Below are positions 44,023-54,000 of a stretch of DNA of 64,000 bases, piece by piece; the stretch's first letter is position 1; each line of letters starts with the position of its first letter. The notes below the pieces were generated by a model that saw only the letters and a list, made by a program, of their open reading frames with translations, was not told the DNA's origin and made no database searches. The position numbers were made by a program, and so were the translations under genes. The DNA lies in contig NZ_JAPNXS010000010.1 of NCBI RefSeq assembly GCF_030397575.1, forward strand, positions 92,084 to 156,083, given 5' to 3'. This DNA is from Psychromonas sp. 14N.309.X.WAT.B.A12 (GTDB lineage Bacteria > Pseudomonadota > Gammaproteobacteria > Enterobacterales > Psychromonadaceae).

Positions 44023-46548
44023 TTAAACTAATTCTGTTATTTCAATTTCTTTTGCTAAAGGGAAGCGTTGTCCCCTTACCACTTTGAAGGCAAGACCAGA
44101 ATCTTCTTCTTTACTATTAATAAAGTGGTTGAAGCGTTTCAGTTTTTCAGGATTTTCAATGGTTGTTTTCCATTCACATTGATAATTTGCAATATTATTT
44201 TCCATTTCTGATTCTAACTCTGCATTAATATTCAGCGAGTCGTCTATTACTACTTTACGTAAGTACTCAATACCACCTTCTAAATTCTCTAACCACACTG
44301 ATGTACGTTGTAAACGATCTGCAGTGCGGATATAAAACATGTAAATACGGTCAATATAAGTACGCACTTGTTCATCAGTTAAATCAGAAGCAAATAAATC
44401 ACCATGGCGAGGACGCATACCACCATTGCCACCAAAGTATAAATTCCATCCACCATCTGTCGCGATTAAGCCAAAGTCTTTACCTTGTGCTTCTGCACAT
44501 TCACGCGTACATCCAGATACACCAAATTTCACTTTATGTGGTGAACGTAAACCTTTGTAACGGTTCTCAAGCTCTATTGCGAAACCAATACTGTTTTTAA
44601 CCCCGTAACGGCACCAAGTATCACCAACACAAGATTTAACGGTACGCAGTGATTTTCCGTAGGCGTGTCCCGTTTCAAAGCCAGCATCAACTAGCTTTTT
44701 CCAAATCGCCGGTAGTTGATGTAACTGTGCACCAAAAAGATCCACACGAGCTCCGCCCGTTACCTTGGTATAAAGGTTAAATTCTTTAGCTACTTGACCG
44801 ATAACAATTAAACCATCAGGAGTAACTTCACCACCAGGCATACGAGGAACCACTGAATAAGTACCATCTTTTTGCATGTTGCCTAGGTAATTGTCATTGG
44901 TGTCTTGTAGCCCAACATGCTCATCTTCTAGTACATATTCGTTCCAGTAAGCAGCAAGAATATTAGCAACGGCTGGCTTACAAATTTCACAACCTAAACC
45001 CGAACCACATTCACTTAGTAATGCAGAAAACGTTTTAATTTTCTTCACTCGAACGATATCTGCTAGCTCTTGACGAGAGTAAGCAAAATGTTCACAAATA
45101 TCTGTGTTTACTTCAAAACCAAGACTTGCTAATTCACTGTCTAATACTTGTTTTGCTAATGCAGAACAACCACCACAACCGGTTGCGGCTTTAGTCGACT
45201 CTTTAAGGTCTCCCATGCTACAACAACCTGCAGCAACAGCTTCCTTGATATCACCTTTTGATACATCAAAACATGAACAAATAGCAGCAGTATCAGGTAA
45301 GGCATCCACGCCCATTCCGGCCGCTTCTTCACCATCAGCAGATGGTAGAATTAATACACTTGGATTCGCAGGTAAATCCATATCGTTTAATTTTAATTGC
45401 AGTAATGTACCGTAAGCTTCTACATCACCAACGAGTACTGCACCGACCATTTTTTTGCCATCAGCCGATACGATTAAACGTTTATAAACTTGTTCAATTT
45501 CATCATGGTAAGTGTAAGATTGCGCACCTGGAGTTTGCCCGTGAACTTCTCCAATACTCGCTACATCTACACCCAGTAGTTTCAACTTAGTACTCATATC
45601 AGCACCAGTAAACTCTGTTTCTTTATCACCTTGCATATGTGCCGCTGCGACTTTCGCCATTTGATAACCAGGAGCAACTAAACCAAAGATGAAGTTTTCC
45701 CACAATGCACATTCACCAATCGCATAAACGTCATCAATGTTAGTTTGACAGTGGTTATTAATGACAATACCGCCACGCTCACCAATCGCGATACCACTGG
45801 TACGTGCTAATTCATCTTGAGGACGAATACCTGCAGAGAAGATGATCATATCGGTTTCTAAGAATGAGCCATCTGCAAAGTTCATGCGGTAACGACATTG
45901 CTCACCCGCCACTATTTCAGTGGTTGCTTTTTGTGTGTGTACTTGCACACCTAGTTCTTCTATTTTACGTTTTAGTAACGCACCGCCGCCATCATCTAAC
46001 TGCACAGCCATTAAGCGTGGAGCGAACTCGACAATATGCGTTTCTACTCCTAAATTAACCAGCGCATTACCTGCCTCTAGGCCTAATAAACCACCACCGA
46101 TCACGACACCGACTTTACTTGATTTGCCTGATTCTGTGATTTTTTCTAGATCGTCAATGGTACGGTAAACATGGCAATGTTCTTGGTCGTTACCTGGAAT
46201 TGGGGGAACAAAAGGGAAAGAGCCCGTTGCAAGCACCAGTTTGTCGTAGCTTTCTACGCGGCCGCTTGCAGTAATAACGTTTTTGTTTGGGAAATCTAAA
46301 TCAACTACTTTGTCATTTAAAACAAATTTAATTCCATTTTCTTCGTAATACGCAGCATCTGTTAATGCGAGATCATCTGCTGTTTTACCTGAAAAGAAGT
46401 AACTTAATTGTACTCGATCGTAAGCTAGGCGGGATTCTTCAGAGAAAGTGATCACCTCAAAGTTATGGTTATCACTACCAATAATAGTATCGATAAACTT
46501 ATGTCCTACCATGCCGTTACCGACGACAATAACACGTTGCTTGCTCAT
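44023..46548 (-). CDS. nirB: Assimilatory NAD(P)H nitrite reductase large subunit
   Basis: The 841-residue protein has the normal NirB length. Domains in order: FAD-binding VIVVGNGMVGHKFID at the start; NAD-binding GVVIGGGLLGLEAGNAL near residue 148; a BFD-like [2Fe-2S] region near 425-490 (ICSCFDVSKGDI, ATGCGGC). The siroheme/[4Fe-4S] reductase part at 560-800 has CVGDTWC (C-x5-C) and GCTRECAEA (C-x3-C) as cluster ligands. It reduces nitrite to ammonium in the cytoplasm with NADH and NirD. It is first in a minus-strand operon nirB-nirD-transporter-PP2C/kinase and is preceded by a sigma-54 promoter, which fits nitrogen control. Confidence 0.96.
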   Translation of the reverse strand: MSKQRVIVVGNGMVGHKFIDTIIGSDNHNFEVITFSEESRLAYDRVQLSYFFSGKTADDLALTDAAYYEENGIKFVLNDKVVDLDFPNKNVITASGRVESYDKLVLATGSFPFVPPIPGNDQEHCHVYRTIDDLEKITESGKSSKVGVVIGGGLLGLEAGNALVNLGVETHIVEFAPRLMAVQLDDGGGALLKRKIEELGVQVHTQKATTEIVAGEQCRYRMNFADGSFLETDMIIFSAGIRPQDELARTSGIAIGERGGIVINNHCQTNIDDVYAIGECALWENFIFGLVAPGYQMAKVAAAHMQGDKETEFTGADMSTKLKLLGVDVASIGEVHGQTPGAQSYTYHDEIEQVYKRLIVSADGKKMVGAVLVGDVEAYGTLLQLKLNDMDLPANPSVLILPSADGEEAAGMGVDALPDTAAICSCFDVSKGDIKEAVAAGCCSMGDLKESTKAATGCGGCSALAKQVLDSELASLGFEVNTDICEHFAYSRQELADIVRVKKIKTFSALLSECGSGLGCEICKPAVANILAAYWNEYVLEDEHVGLQDTNDNYLGNMQKDGTYSVVPRMPGGEVTPDGLIVIGQVAKEFNLYTKVTGGARVDLFGAQLHQLPAIWKKLVDAGFETGHAYGKSLRTVKSCVGDTWCRYGVKNSIGFAIELENRYKGLRSPHKVKFGVSGCTRECAEAQGKDFGLIATDGGWNLYFGGNGGMRPRHGDLFASDLTDEQVRTYIDRIYMFYIRTADRLQRTSVWLENLEGGIEYLRKVVIDDSLNINAELESEMENNIANYQCEWKTTIENPEKLKRFNHFINSKEEDSGLAFKVVRGQRFPLAKEIEITELV

Positions 46549-46585
46549 AGCTTTTTACATCCTTTTAACATTATATTGTTACTTT

Positions 46586-46607
46586 CGCTTATTTGCCCGA
46601 ATAAGCG
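46586..46607 (-). promoter_or_regulatory. Perfect 8-bp hairpin at the predicted 5' end of nirB mRNA
   Basis: CGCTTATT (46586-46593) pairs with AATAAGCG (46600-46607) around a 6-base loop. The sigma-54 promoter upstream predicts a start at about 46612, so the hairpin is within the first 30 nt of the message. It could protect the 5' end or bind a regulator. In mRNA sense the loop is CGGGCA, which has G at position 4 but not A at position 1 of the ANTAR hexaloop rule, and no second hairpin is seen. Confidence 0.45.
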
Positions 46608-46621
46608 CCTTAAAAATAACG

Positions 46622-46638
46622 TTGCAAAGAAAACGCCA
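46622..46638 (-). promoter_or_regulatory. Sigma-54 (-24/-12) promoter of nirB
   Basis: On the minus strand TGGCGTT-TTCT-TTGCA matches the RpoN consensus TGGCACG-N4-TTGCA with the invariant GG and GC exactly 10 bp apart. It is 74-90 bp upstream of the nirB start, with AAAGGA as ribosome site. It puts nirB, nirD, the transporter and the kinase gene under nitrogen control. Confidence 0.8.
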
Positions 46639-46775
46639 AAAAAACATTAAAACACAACAAAAATAATAACTTATAATATTCAACACTTTAGAGCTGACCA
46701 CTTGAACAGGACTAATATCAAGATGCACACCTCTGCATTATTTTGTTAAATAAATGTAAAATAGAGGTGCACTAG

Positions 46776-46790
46776 GCACCAATATGGTGC
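46776..46790. promoter_or_regulatory. NtrC-type enhancer palindrome shared by nirB and nasA
   Basis: GCACC-AATAT-GGTGC is a perfect 5-5-5 palindrome matching the NtrC core consensus (TGCACC-N5-GGTGCA) except for the outermost T and A. It lies about 140 bp from both sigma-54 promoters, the usual enhancer distance. An extra half-site GGTGCA at 46766-46771 overlaps a second inverted arrangement with the first arm. Confidence 0.75.
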
Positions 46791-46920
46791 GATATTTCTT
46801 TTATTATTAATTCATTTAATTTTTCTCTTCTTTATGTAGCTGTTTTAAGTTGAAGTTTAGCTATTGATTTTAAAAGATATTTTAGATTCTTTTTCAATAT
46901 AAGCAAAAACCCTCACTATT

Positions 46921-46936
46921 TGGTCTGCTCTTTGCT
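46921..46936 (+). promoter_or_regulatory. Sigma-54 (-24/-12) promoter of nasA
   Basis: TGGTCTG-CTCT-TTGCT has GG (46922-46923) and GC (46934-46935) exactly 10 bp apart and fits the RpoN consensus less well than the nirB promoter, since the CACG part is changed. A start near 46947 leaves a leader of about 80 nt before the nasA ATG. Confidence 0.65.
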
Positions 46937-47025
46937 GTAAAAGTACTGTAACTATTTTAAATAGCTATTAACTGGACATTCATAACAATTGAATTCGTGT
47001 GTAATTGTTATCAAAGAGAGACAAA

Positions 47026-49752
47026 ATGACTCAAAGTAAAGATTTATGGACTAAATCAACCTGTGCGTATTGTGGAGTAGGATGTGGTATTGAAGCGCAA
47101 TTACAAGCTTCAGGAGAATTAACAATACGTGGGGATAAATCTCACCCCGCCAATTACGGTGACCTATGCTCTAAAGGATTAGCATTAGGTGAAACGGTTA
47201 CCCATGAAGGACGTTTGCTGCACCCTTCCATCGATGGAGCCGAAAGCGATTGGCCAACCGCTTTACAACATGTCGCCGATCAGTTTTCACAAACTATTGC
47301 CGAACATGGGCCAGATTCAGTAGCATTTTATGTATCAGGACAGTTGTTAACAGAAGATTATTACGTGGCAAATAAGCTGATGAAGGGCTTTATCGGTAGC
47401 GGTAATATTGATACTAATTCACGCTTATGCATGTCTTCTACCGTAGCGGGACACAAACGTGGTTTTGGTAGTGATACGGTACCAGGTTGTTATGAAGATC
47501 TTGATACTGCAGAGTTAGTGGTAATTACAGGCTCTAACTTAGCTTGGTGTCATCCAGTTTTATTTCAACGTTTGAAAAAACAGAAAGCACAGCGCGATAA
47601 CCTGTTTATTGTGGTGATTGACCCTCGTGAGACAGATACTTGTTCCATTGCAGATTTACATTTAGCAATTCAGCCAGAGACAGATGTTGCATTATTTAAT
47701 GGGCTACTCTCTTATCTAGTTACTCATAATAAAATAGATAAAGAGTATATTGATAATTACAGTGAGGGTTTTGAGGCTGCATTAAGTAGTGCTCAGCAAG
47801 ATGCACAATGCATCCAAGTATTAGCTGAAACATTAGAAGTTAATGAGCAACATATTTCGCTATTTTTTGAGCAATTTGCAAACACAGAAAAAGCGATCAC
47901 TATCTTTTCACAGGGTGTAAATCAATCAACACAAGGCAGTAATAAGGTAAACAGTATTATTAATTGCCATATTGCAACTGGCCGTATTGGTAAGCCTGGC
48001 ATGGGCCCTTTCTCTGTCACTGGACAACCGAATGCTATGGGTGGACGTGAAGTCGGTGGTTTATCCAATACACTTGCTGCGCATATGGAATTTGGTGACG
48101 ATCATGCTAATCAGATGATTAGTAACTTCTGGCAAACTGATACCCTAGCGACACAACCTGGTTTAAAAGCCGTTGATCTATTTGATGCGATGCACCAAGG
48201 CAAGATTAAAGCAGTTTGGATCATGGCAACTAACCCTGTAGTGAGTATTCCTAATAGTAATAAAGTGAGAGAGGCCTTAGAGAAGTGTCCTTTTGTGGTG
48301 GTTTCTGACTGTATTGCGGACACCGCAACTACTGAATATGCTGATGTGCTTTTACCGGCGCAAGGCTGGAGCGAAAAATCAGGTACTGTGACCAACTCAG
48401 AACGACGTATCTCAAGACAAAGACGTTTATTATCTAGCCCTGGTGTCGCGAAGCCAGATTGGTGGATCATGAGCGAAGTCGCAAAGCGTATGGGATTTAC
48501 TGAGGCCTTTAACTTTTTACATGAAGGTGAAGTGTTTGCTGAATTTGCAAAAATGACCACTTTAGATAATGAAGATGGCCGTACCCGAGATTTAAACTTG
48601 ATTGGCTTAACACAACTTGATGCTAAAGGTTACAGCCAGTTAACACCGCAGCAATGGCCGGTTACAGAGCTACAAACAGAGATTGTTCAACAGCGCTTAT
48701 TTGCAGATAAACAGTTCTTTACGGCCTCTAAAAAAGCGCAGTTTATTGCTGTTTCATCAAAACCTAAACTTGCGACTACAACCCAATCATTGATTAAATA
48801 CCCGTTAATTGTGAATAGTGGGCGTATTCGTGACCAGTGGCATACCATGACGCGAACAGGATTATCGAGTCGATTAGCTGCGCATATTACTGAGCCTTTT
48901 GTTGCAATCCACCCTGACGATGCAGCTCCCTTATCTATTGAAGATAATAATTTAGTGGCGATAAATAGTCCGCAAGGTGCGATGTTAGTTAGAGCATTAA
49001 TAACTAAGCAACAGAAAGTTGGTCAAATTTTCACGCCGATCCACTGGAATAGACAAACGGCTAAAACAGCTAATGTTTGTAACTTAGTTAATGATGATAC
49101 CGACCCAGTTTCTGGTCAGCCTGCTTTGAAATCAACACAGGCAAATATTAAACATTGGCAATATCAAAGTGAAGCGATGTTACTGACTCGTACACAGCTT
49201 GATTTGGACCAGTTTGATTATTGGGTGAAGCAAAAAGTTGAGCAAGGTTATTTATATCGTATTGCAGATGAATGTATCCCTTCTGAACTGGCTGCCTCAC
49301 TTGAAGCATTATTATGTAATGAATCAGGTAAAACCTTGCAGTTTGCTAGTACAGATAGCACACAGCAGATGTTATACCGCTATGCTTTCATTCAAGGGAA
49401 TCAATTAAACAATGCTTACATAGTGTCAGATAAGCTAACTAACCACTCTTTAGATTGGTTACAGAGCGTATTAGATATGCCTTTAGATGGCAGTATCGAA
49501 CAAACGCTTATTTCTGGTGTGGTTGAAGGTAAACTCGCTCAAGGTAAGATTATTTGCGCCTGTAAACAAGTGGGCATCAATACCATTACTGATGCGATTG
49601 TCGAGCAAGGTTGTTTGACCCTGGATAGTATCAAAGAATGCACCAGCGCCGGCACCGGCTGTGGCAGCTGTTTACCGGAAGTACAAAGCATTTTGGATGA
49701 GAAACAAGAAACCATTACACAACGTATTGATATAGAAGAGTTTGTGGCATAA
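47026..49752 (+). CDS. nasA: Assimilatory nitrate reductase catalytic subunit with C-terminal BFD-like [2Fe-2S] domain
   Basis: About 908 residues from the ATG at 47026, with AGAGAG upstream; a TTG seven codons earlier is less likely. The N-terminal [4Fe-4S] site is CAYCGVGCG plus a later DLCSKG (C-x2-C-x3-C-x27-C). Molybdopterin-oxidoreductase marks follow: DTNSRLCMSSTVAGHKRGFG near 135, VIDPRETDTCS, TGQPNAMGGREVGGLSN near 340, MATNPVVSIPNS and, near the C-terminal domain, NSGRIRDQWHTMTRTG. The last ~60 residues (IICACKQVG, AGTGCGSCLPEVQ) are the BFD-like [2Fe-2S] domain typical of NasA rather than NarG/NapA. It reduces nitrate to nitrite in the cytoplasm and feeds NirBD. It is divergent from nirB with a shared control region. 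Confidence 0.95.
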   Translation: MTQSKDLWTKSTCAYCGVGCGIEAQLQASGELTIRGDKSHPANYGDLCSKGLALGETVTHEGRLLHPSIDGAESDWPTALQHVADQFSQTIAEHGPDSVAFYVSGQLLTEDYYVANKLMKGFIGSGNIDTNSRLCMSSTVAGHKRGFGSDTVPGCYEDLDTAELVVITGSNLAWCHPVLFQRLKKQKAQRDNLFIVVIDPRETDTCSIADLHLAIQPETDVALFNGLLSYLVTHNKIDKEYIDNYSEGFEAALSSAQQDAQCIQVLAETLEVNEQHISLFFEQFANTEKAITIFSQGVNQSTQGSNKVNSIINCHIATGRIGKPGMGPFSVTGQPNAMGGREVGGLSNTLAAHMEFGDDHANQMISNFWQTDTLATQPGLKAVDLFDAMHQGKIKAVWIMATNPVVSIPNSNKVREALEKCPFVVVSDCIADTATTEYADVLLPAQGWSEKSGTVTNSERRISRQRRLLSSPGVAKPDWWIMSEVAKRMGFTEAFNFLHEGEVFAEFAKMTTLDNEDGRTRDLNLIGLTQLDAKGYSQLTPQQWPVTELQTEIVQQRLFADKQFFTASKKAQFIAVSSKPKLATTTQSLIKYPLIVNSGRIRDQWHTMTRTGLSSRLAAHITEPFVAIHPDDAAPLSIEDNNLVAINSPQGAMLVRALITKQQKVGQIFTPIHWNRQTAKTANVCNLVNDDTDPVSGQPALKSTQANIKHWQYQSEAMLLTRTQLDLDQFDYWVKQKVEQGYLYRIADECIPSELAASLEALLCNESGKTLQFASTDSTQQMLYRYAFIQGNQLNNAYIVSDKLTNHSLDWLQSVLDMPLDGSIEQTLISGVVEGKLAQGKIICACKQVGINTITDAIVEQGCLTLDSIKECTSAGTGCGSCLPEVQSILDEKQETITQRIDIEEFVA

Positions 49753-49810
49753 GGTTTTGGTGAGCTTAATCACTGACGCTATTCATCACCATTAAGCAAT
49801 GATATGCAGT

Positions 49811-49853
49811 AAAACATGACGTAGCTTTATCTATCGAAGCTACGTCATGTTTT
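49811..49853 (+). terminator. Rho-independent terminator of nasA
   Basis: AAAACATGACGTAGCTT (49811-49827) pairs without mismatch with AAGCTACGTCATGTTTT (49837-49853), a 17-bp stem with a 9-base loop ending in a T run. It is the strongest terminator in the window and may also work in reverse. It marks the end of the nitrate locus before the repeat array. Confidence 0.9.
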
Positions 49854-49869
49854 GACTTTGTTATCACGA

Positions 49870-50990
49870 AGAATCTATTAAAGTTCGAAATATCTTTTGA
49901 CCTCGCTATAACGAATAATCTATTAAAGTTGCAAAGCATCTTTTATGGGGCGCTGACTTTAGTCTGCAGTGGGGTAATGTGTTGGATTTGGTTTATTGTT
50001 TTGTAAAAGCAGTATAGAAACTTAAAAATCAACACAAAAAAGCCCTGCAAGCTGAAAAAAGGGTGCACAGAGCTTACCCGCTCATGAGACCAACCTGACG
50101 GTTGATTCGCCATGCGCCCCTAATATCAAGCTATACTTACCACCTACCGCAACGTAATTGTATTTATCTACAAAATAATACACACCATCACCAATCGAAG
50201 CTAACACTCGTATGCGATGGCTCGCATACTGGCAGGCTAAAGCCAACGCCCCTAATATCAAGCTACGCTTGACAGCTATCGCTACTTGCTTATGGTTATT
50301 TATTGGTTTTACGAAGCATCTTCTGACTTCGTTCCTTATGTTATCTATCAATATTACGAAACATTGTTTGACCTTGGGGCGCTGGCTTCAGCCTGCTTCT
50401 TTTGACCTTGAATTTTAGTGTTTTGATGTTGTGAGTTAGTTCGCTTCGCTCATCGAAGATAACACTCGTATGCGATGACTCGCATACTGGCAGGCTAAAG
50501 CCAGCGCCCCTTAAATTAGACTTCGTCTAATCGCTGTCGCTACTTGCTTATGGTTATTTATTGGTTTTACGAAGCATCTTCTGACTTCGTTCCTTATGTT
50601 ATCTATGAATATTACGAAACATGTCTTAACCTTGGGGCGCTGGCTTCAGCCTGCTTCTTTTGACCTTGAATTTTAGTGTTTTGATGTTGTGAGTTAGTTC
50701 GCTTCGCTCATCGAAGATAACACTCGTATGCGATGGCTCGCATACTGGCAGGCTAAAGCTTGCGCCCCTAATATCAAGCTACGCTTGACAGCTGTCGCTA
50801 CTTGCTTATTGTTATTTATTGGTTTTACGAAGCATTTTCTGACTTCGTTACTTATGTTATCTATGAATATTACGAAACATGTCTTGACCTTGGGGCGCTG
50901 AGCGAATTAGCCGACAGGCTAGGGTATTGAGCGGATGAGCTCTGCGATTCCTTTTTTAGTCTGCAGGGTTTTGACTTATATGTGTTGCGT
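49870..50990. repeat. REP-like array between nasA and rpoC
   Basis: Forward cores occur at about 49951, 50378, 50636 and 50893, the last three spaced about 258 bp; inverted cores at about 50237, 50495 and 50753. Each ~258-bp unit holds GTATGCGATGACTCGCATAC, then TTAGAC-TTC-GTCTAA or ATCAAGC-TAC-GCTTGA, and a link with ACGAAGCATC. At 50066-50116 is the CCAACC-TGAC-GGTTG element, nearly identical to 40140-40205. At 50907-50960 is the TAGCC-GACA-GGCTA and GAGCTCTGCGATTCC element also seen near 37590. Open frames of up to 90 codons here consist of repeat sequence. The array fills the gap between two convergent genes. Confidence 0.9.
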
Positions 50991-51013
50991 TTTCTACTCA
51001 AATTTTAGGCATA

Positions 51014-51039
51014 AAAAAAGGTGCCGAAGCACCTTTTTT
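51014..51039 (-). terminator. Terminator of the rpoBC operon
   Basis: On the minus strand AAAAAAGGTGC-TTCG-GCACCTTTTTTT is a GC-topped stem with a stable TTCG-type tetraloop and a U run, about 30 bp after the rpoC stop. Confidence 0.9.
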
Positions 51040-51067
51040 AAACAATATAATAAATTATATTGACTGA

Positions 51068-54000
51068 TTACTCACCAAAATCAACGGCGTTTAGTAAGTC
51101 AGCTAAGTTTTGCTCAGCTGCTTCAACATCAATGATTGGCTCTTCTACTACTGGCTCAAGCTCTTTCGCTTTAGCAGCAGCACGAGTACGGTGATGTGCA
51201 AAACCAGTACCAGCTGGAATCAAGCGACCTACGATTACATTCTCTTTCAAGCCATGTAATTGGTCACATTTACCTGCAACAGCAGCTTCCGTAAGAACAC
51301 GTGTTGTTTCTTGGAAAGATGCAGCTGAAATAAATGATTCAGTTGCTAGTGATGCTTTAGTAATACCTAGTAACTGGTATTCAAACTTAGCAACGATTTT
51401 ACCTTCAGCTTCAAGTTTACGGTTTTCAATGATAACGCGTGCAACTTCCGCTTGCTCACCCACTAGGAACTGAGTGTCACCAGCATCGGTGATGATACAT
51501 TTACGTAGCATTTGGTTAACGATAACTTCGATGTGCTTATCATTAATTTTTACGCCTTGTAAACGGTATACTTCTTGTACTTCGTTTGTGATGTAGTTAG
51601 CCACTGGGCTAATACCACGTAGACGAAGAATGTCATGAGGAGACTCAGGACCATCAGAAATAACCTCACCTTTTTCAATCTTCTCACCTTCGAAGATGTT
51701 TAGGTGACGCCATTTAGGGATCATCTCTTCGTATACATCACCGTCAGGTTTAGTAATCACTAAACGACGTTTACCTTTGGTTTCTTTACCAAATGATAAT
51801 GTACCAGATACTTCCGCTAAGATAGCAGCATCTTTAGGCGTACGTGCTTCGAATAAATCGGCTACGCGAGGTAGACCACCCGTGATATCACGAGTTTTCG
51901 AGCTTTCTTGTGGGATACGTGCAACCGCGTCACCAACTCGTACTTTAGCACCATCTTCTAGACTAACGATCGCTTTTGCAGGTAATGCGTATTGCGCAGC
52001 AACATCAGTACCAGGAATGAATAAATCATTACCTTTAGCATCAACAAGTTTAGTCATTGGACGCATTTCTTTACCAGCACTTGGACGTTGTGCAGGGTCA
52101 ATAACAACAATACTAGATAGACCAGTTAGTTCATCTGTTTGTTTGTCAATTGTTACGCCTTCAATGAAGTCTAGGAACTCGATAGTACCTTCCACCTCAG
52201 TGATGATTGGATGCGTATGCGGGTCCCAGTTAGCGATGATTTCGCCAGCTGTGATAGCTTCGCCATCTGCTTTTTCAAGTACAGCACCGTAAGGAAGACG
52301 ATGGTTTTCTTTCGTACGACCTAGTTCATCGATTACTGTTAATTCAGTAGAACGAGATGTGATAACGACTTTGTTATCTGAGTTAGTTACAAACTTAGCG
52401 TTATGTAATTTAACTTTACCTGTGTTCTTAACTTGAATACTGTTTTCAGATGCAGCTCGAGATGCGGCACCACCGATATGGAACGTACGCATCGTTAACT
52501 GTGTACCCGGTTCACCGATTGATTGTGCAGCCATAACACCAACAGCTTCACCTTGACCAACCATGTGTCCACGAGCCAAGTCACGGCCATAACATTGTGC
52601 ACAAGCACCGAAGTCAGTGTTACAAGTAATTACTGAGCGAACCCATACTTGGTCAACAGATGCTTCTTCGATTAAGTCACAGTATTTTTCGTCTAGTAAT
52701 ACGTTACGTGCGATTAATACTTCGTTATCTGTACCTGGTTTGATGATGTCACGAGCAACAACACGACCTAGTACACGTTCACGAAGTGGTTCAACAACGT
52801 CACCACCTTGGATTAACGGCGTTACTAATAGACCTTCTTCACTACCACAATCTTCTTCTGTGATAACTAAATCTTGTGCAATATCAACAAGACGACGAGT
52901 TAGGTAACCCGAGTTTGCTGTTTTAAGTGCGGTATCGGCTAGACCTTTACGTGCACCATGCGTCGAGATAAAGTACTGAAGTACGTTTAGACCTTCACGG
53001 AAGTTAGCTACGATAGGTGTTTCGATGATTGAACCATCCGGTTTAGCCATCAGACCACGCATACCAGCTAGCTGACGAATCTGAGCGGCACTACCACGTG
53101 CGCCCGAGTCGGCCATCATATAAACGCTGTTAAACGAATCTTGCTGAACTTCTTCACCTTTCGCTGTTAAGACTGTGTCTTTAGAAAGGTTTTCCATCAT
53201 CGCTTTAGCAACTTGCTCATTAGCACTTGCCCAGATATCGATAACTTTGTTGTAACGCTCACCCGCAGTAACAAGACCAGCTTGGAATTGCTCTTGGATT
53301 TCTAGTACTTCCGCTTCAGCTTCTTCAACTAATGTTTTCTTAGCGTCTGGAATAACCATATCGTTGATACCAACAGAGGCACCAGATAGTGTTGCGTACT
53401 CAAAACCTGTGTACATTAATTGGTCTGCAAAGATAACTGTATCTTTAATACCTAGTAGACGGTAACAAGCATTCAATACGTTAGAGATTGCTTTTTTGCC
53501 CATGTTCAAATCAACATGCTCGAATGGTAAACCTTCAGGCATGATTAACGATAAGATGGCACGACCAATCGTTGTTTCAACTAAACCAGTAGTTGATGTA
53601 CGAGATTTGTCTTCAGCAATGTGTACTTGCGTCATACGAACTTTAACAATTGCTTGTAAGTCTACAACACCAGCACGGTATGCTTTTTCAGCTTCTTTTG
53701 CGTTTTGGAAGTACATACCTTCACCACGTGCATTAATGCGCGTACGAGTCATGTAGTACAAACCAAGTACAACGTCTTGAGAAGGTACGATAATCGGCTC
53801 ACCATTTGCAGGTGATAGGATGTTATTCGTAGACATCATCAAGGTACGAGCTTCAAGCTGCGCTTCAATTGTTAACGGTACGTGTACCGCCATTTGGTCA
53901 CCATCGAAGTCGGCGTTGTATGCCGCACAAACTAATGGGTGTAATTGAATTGCTTTACCTTCAATTAATACAGGTTCAAACGCTTGGATACCTAGTCTGT

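Noticed and set aside
46586..46607. ANTAR (NasT-type) antitermination hairpin
   Set aside because: The loop lacks A at position 1, only one hairpin is present and no terminator follows before nirB.
46720..46740. Second NtrC site ATGCA-CACCTC-TGCAT
   Set aside because: The arms are 6 bp apart, which makes the site 3 bp shorter than the NtrC consensus, and one half lacks the GG.
48111..48560. A 149-codon minus-strand open frame within nasA
   Set aside because: It is the antisense of a well-conserved molybdopterin-domain coding region, with no independent motif or ribosome site.
50082..50418. Open frames of 68-89 codons on both strands between nasA and rpoC
   Set aside because: They lie wholly inside the repeat array and their translations repeat the core, so they are not supported as genes.
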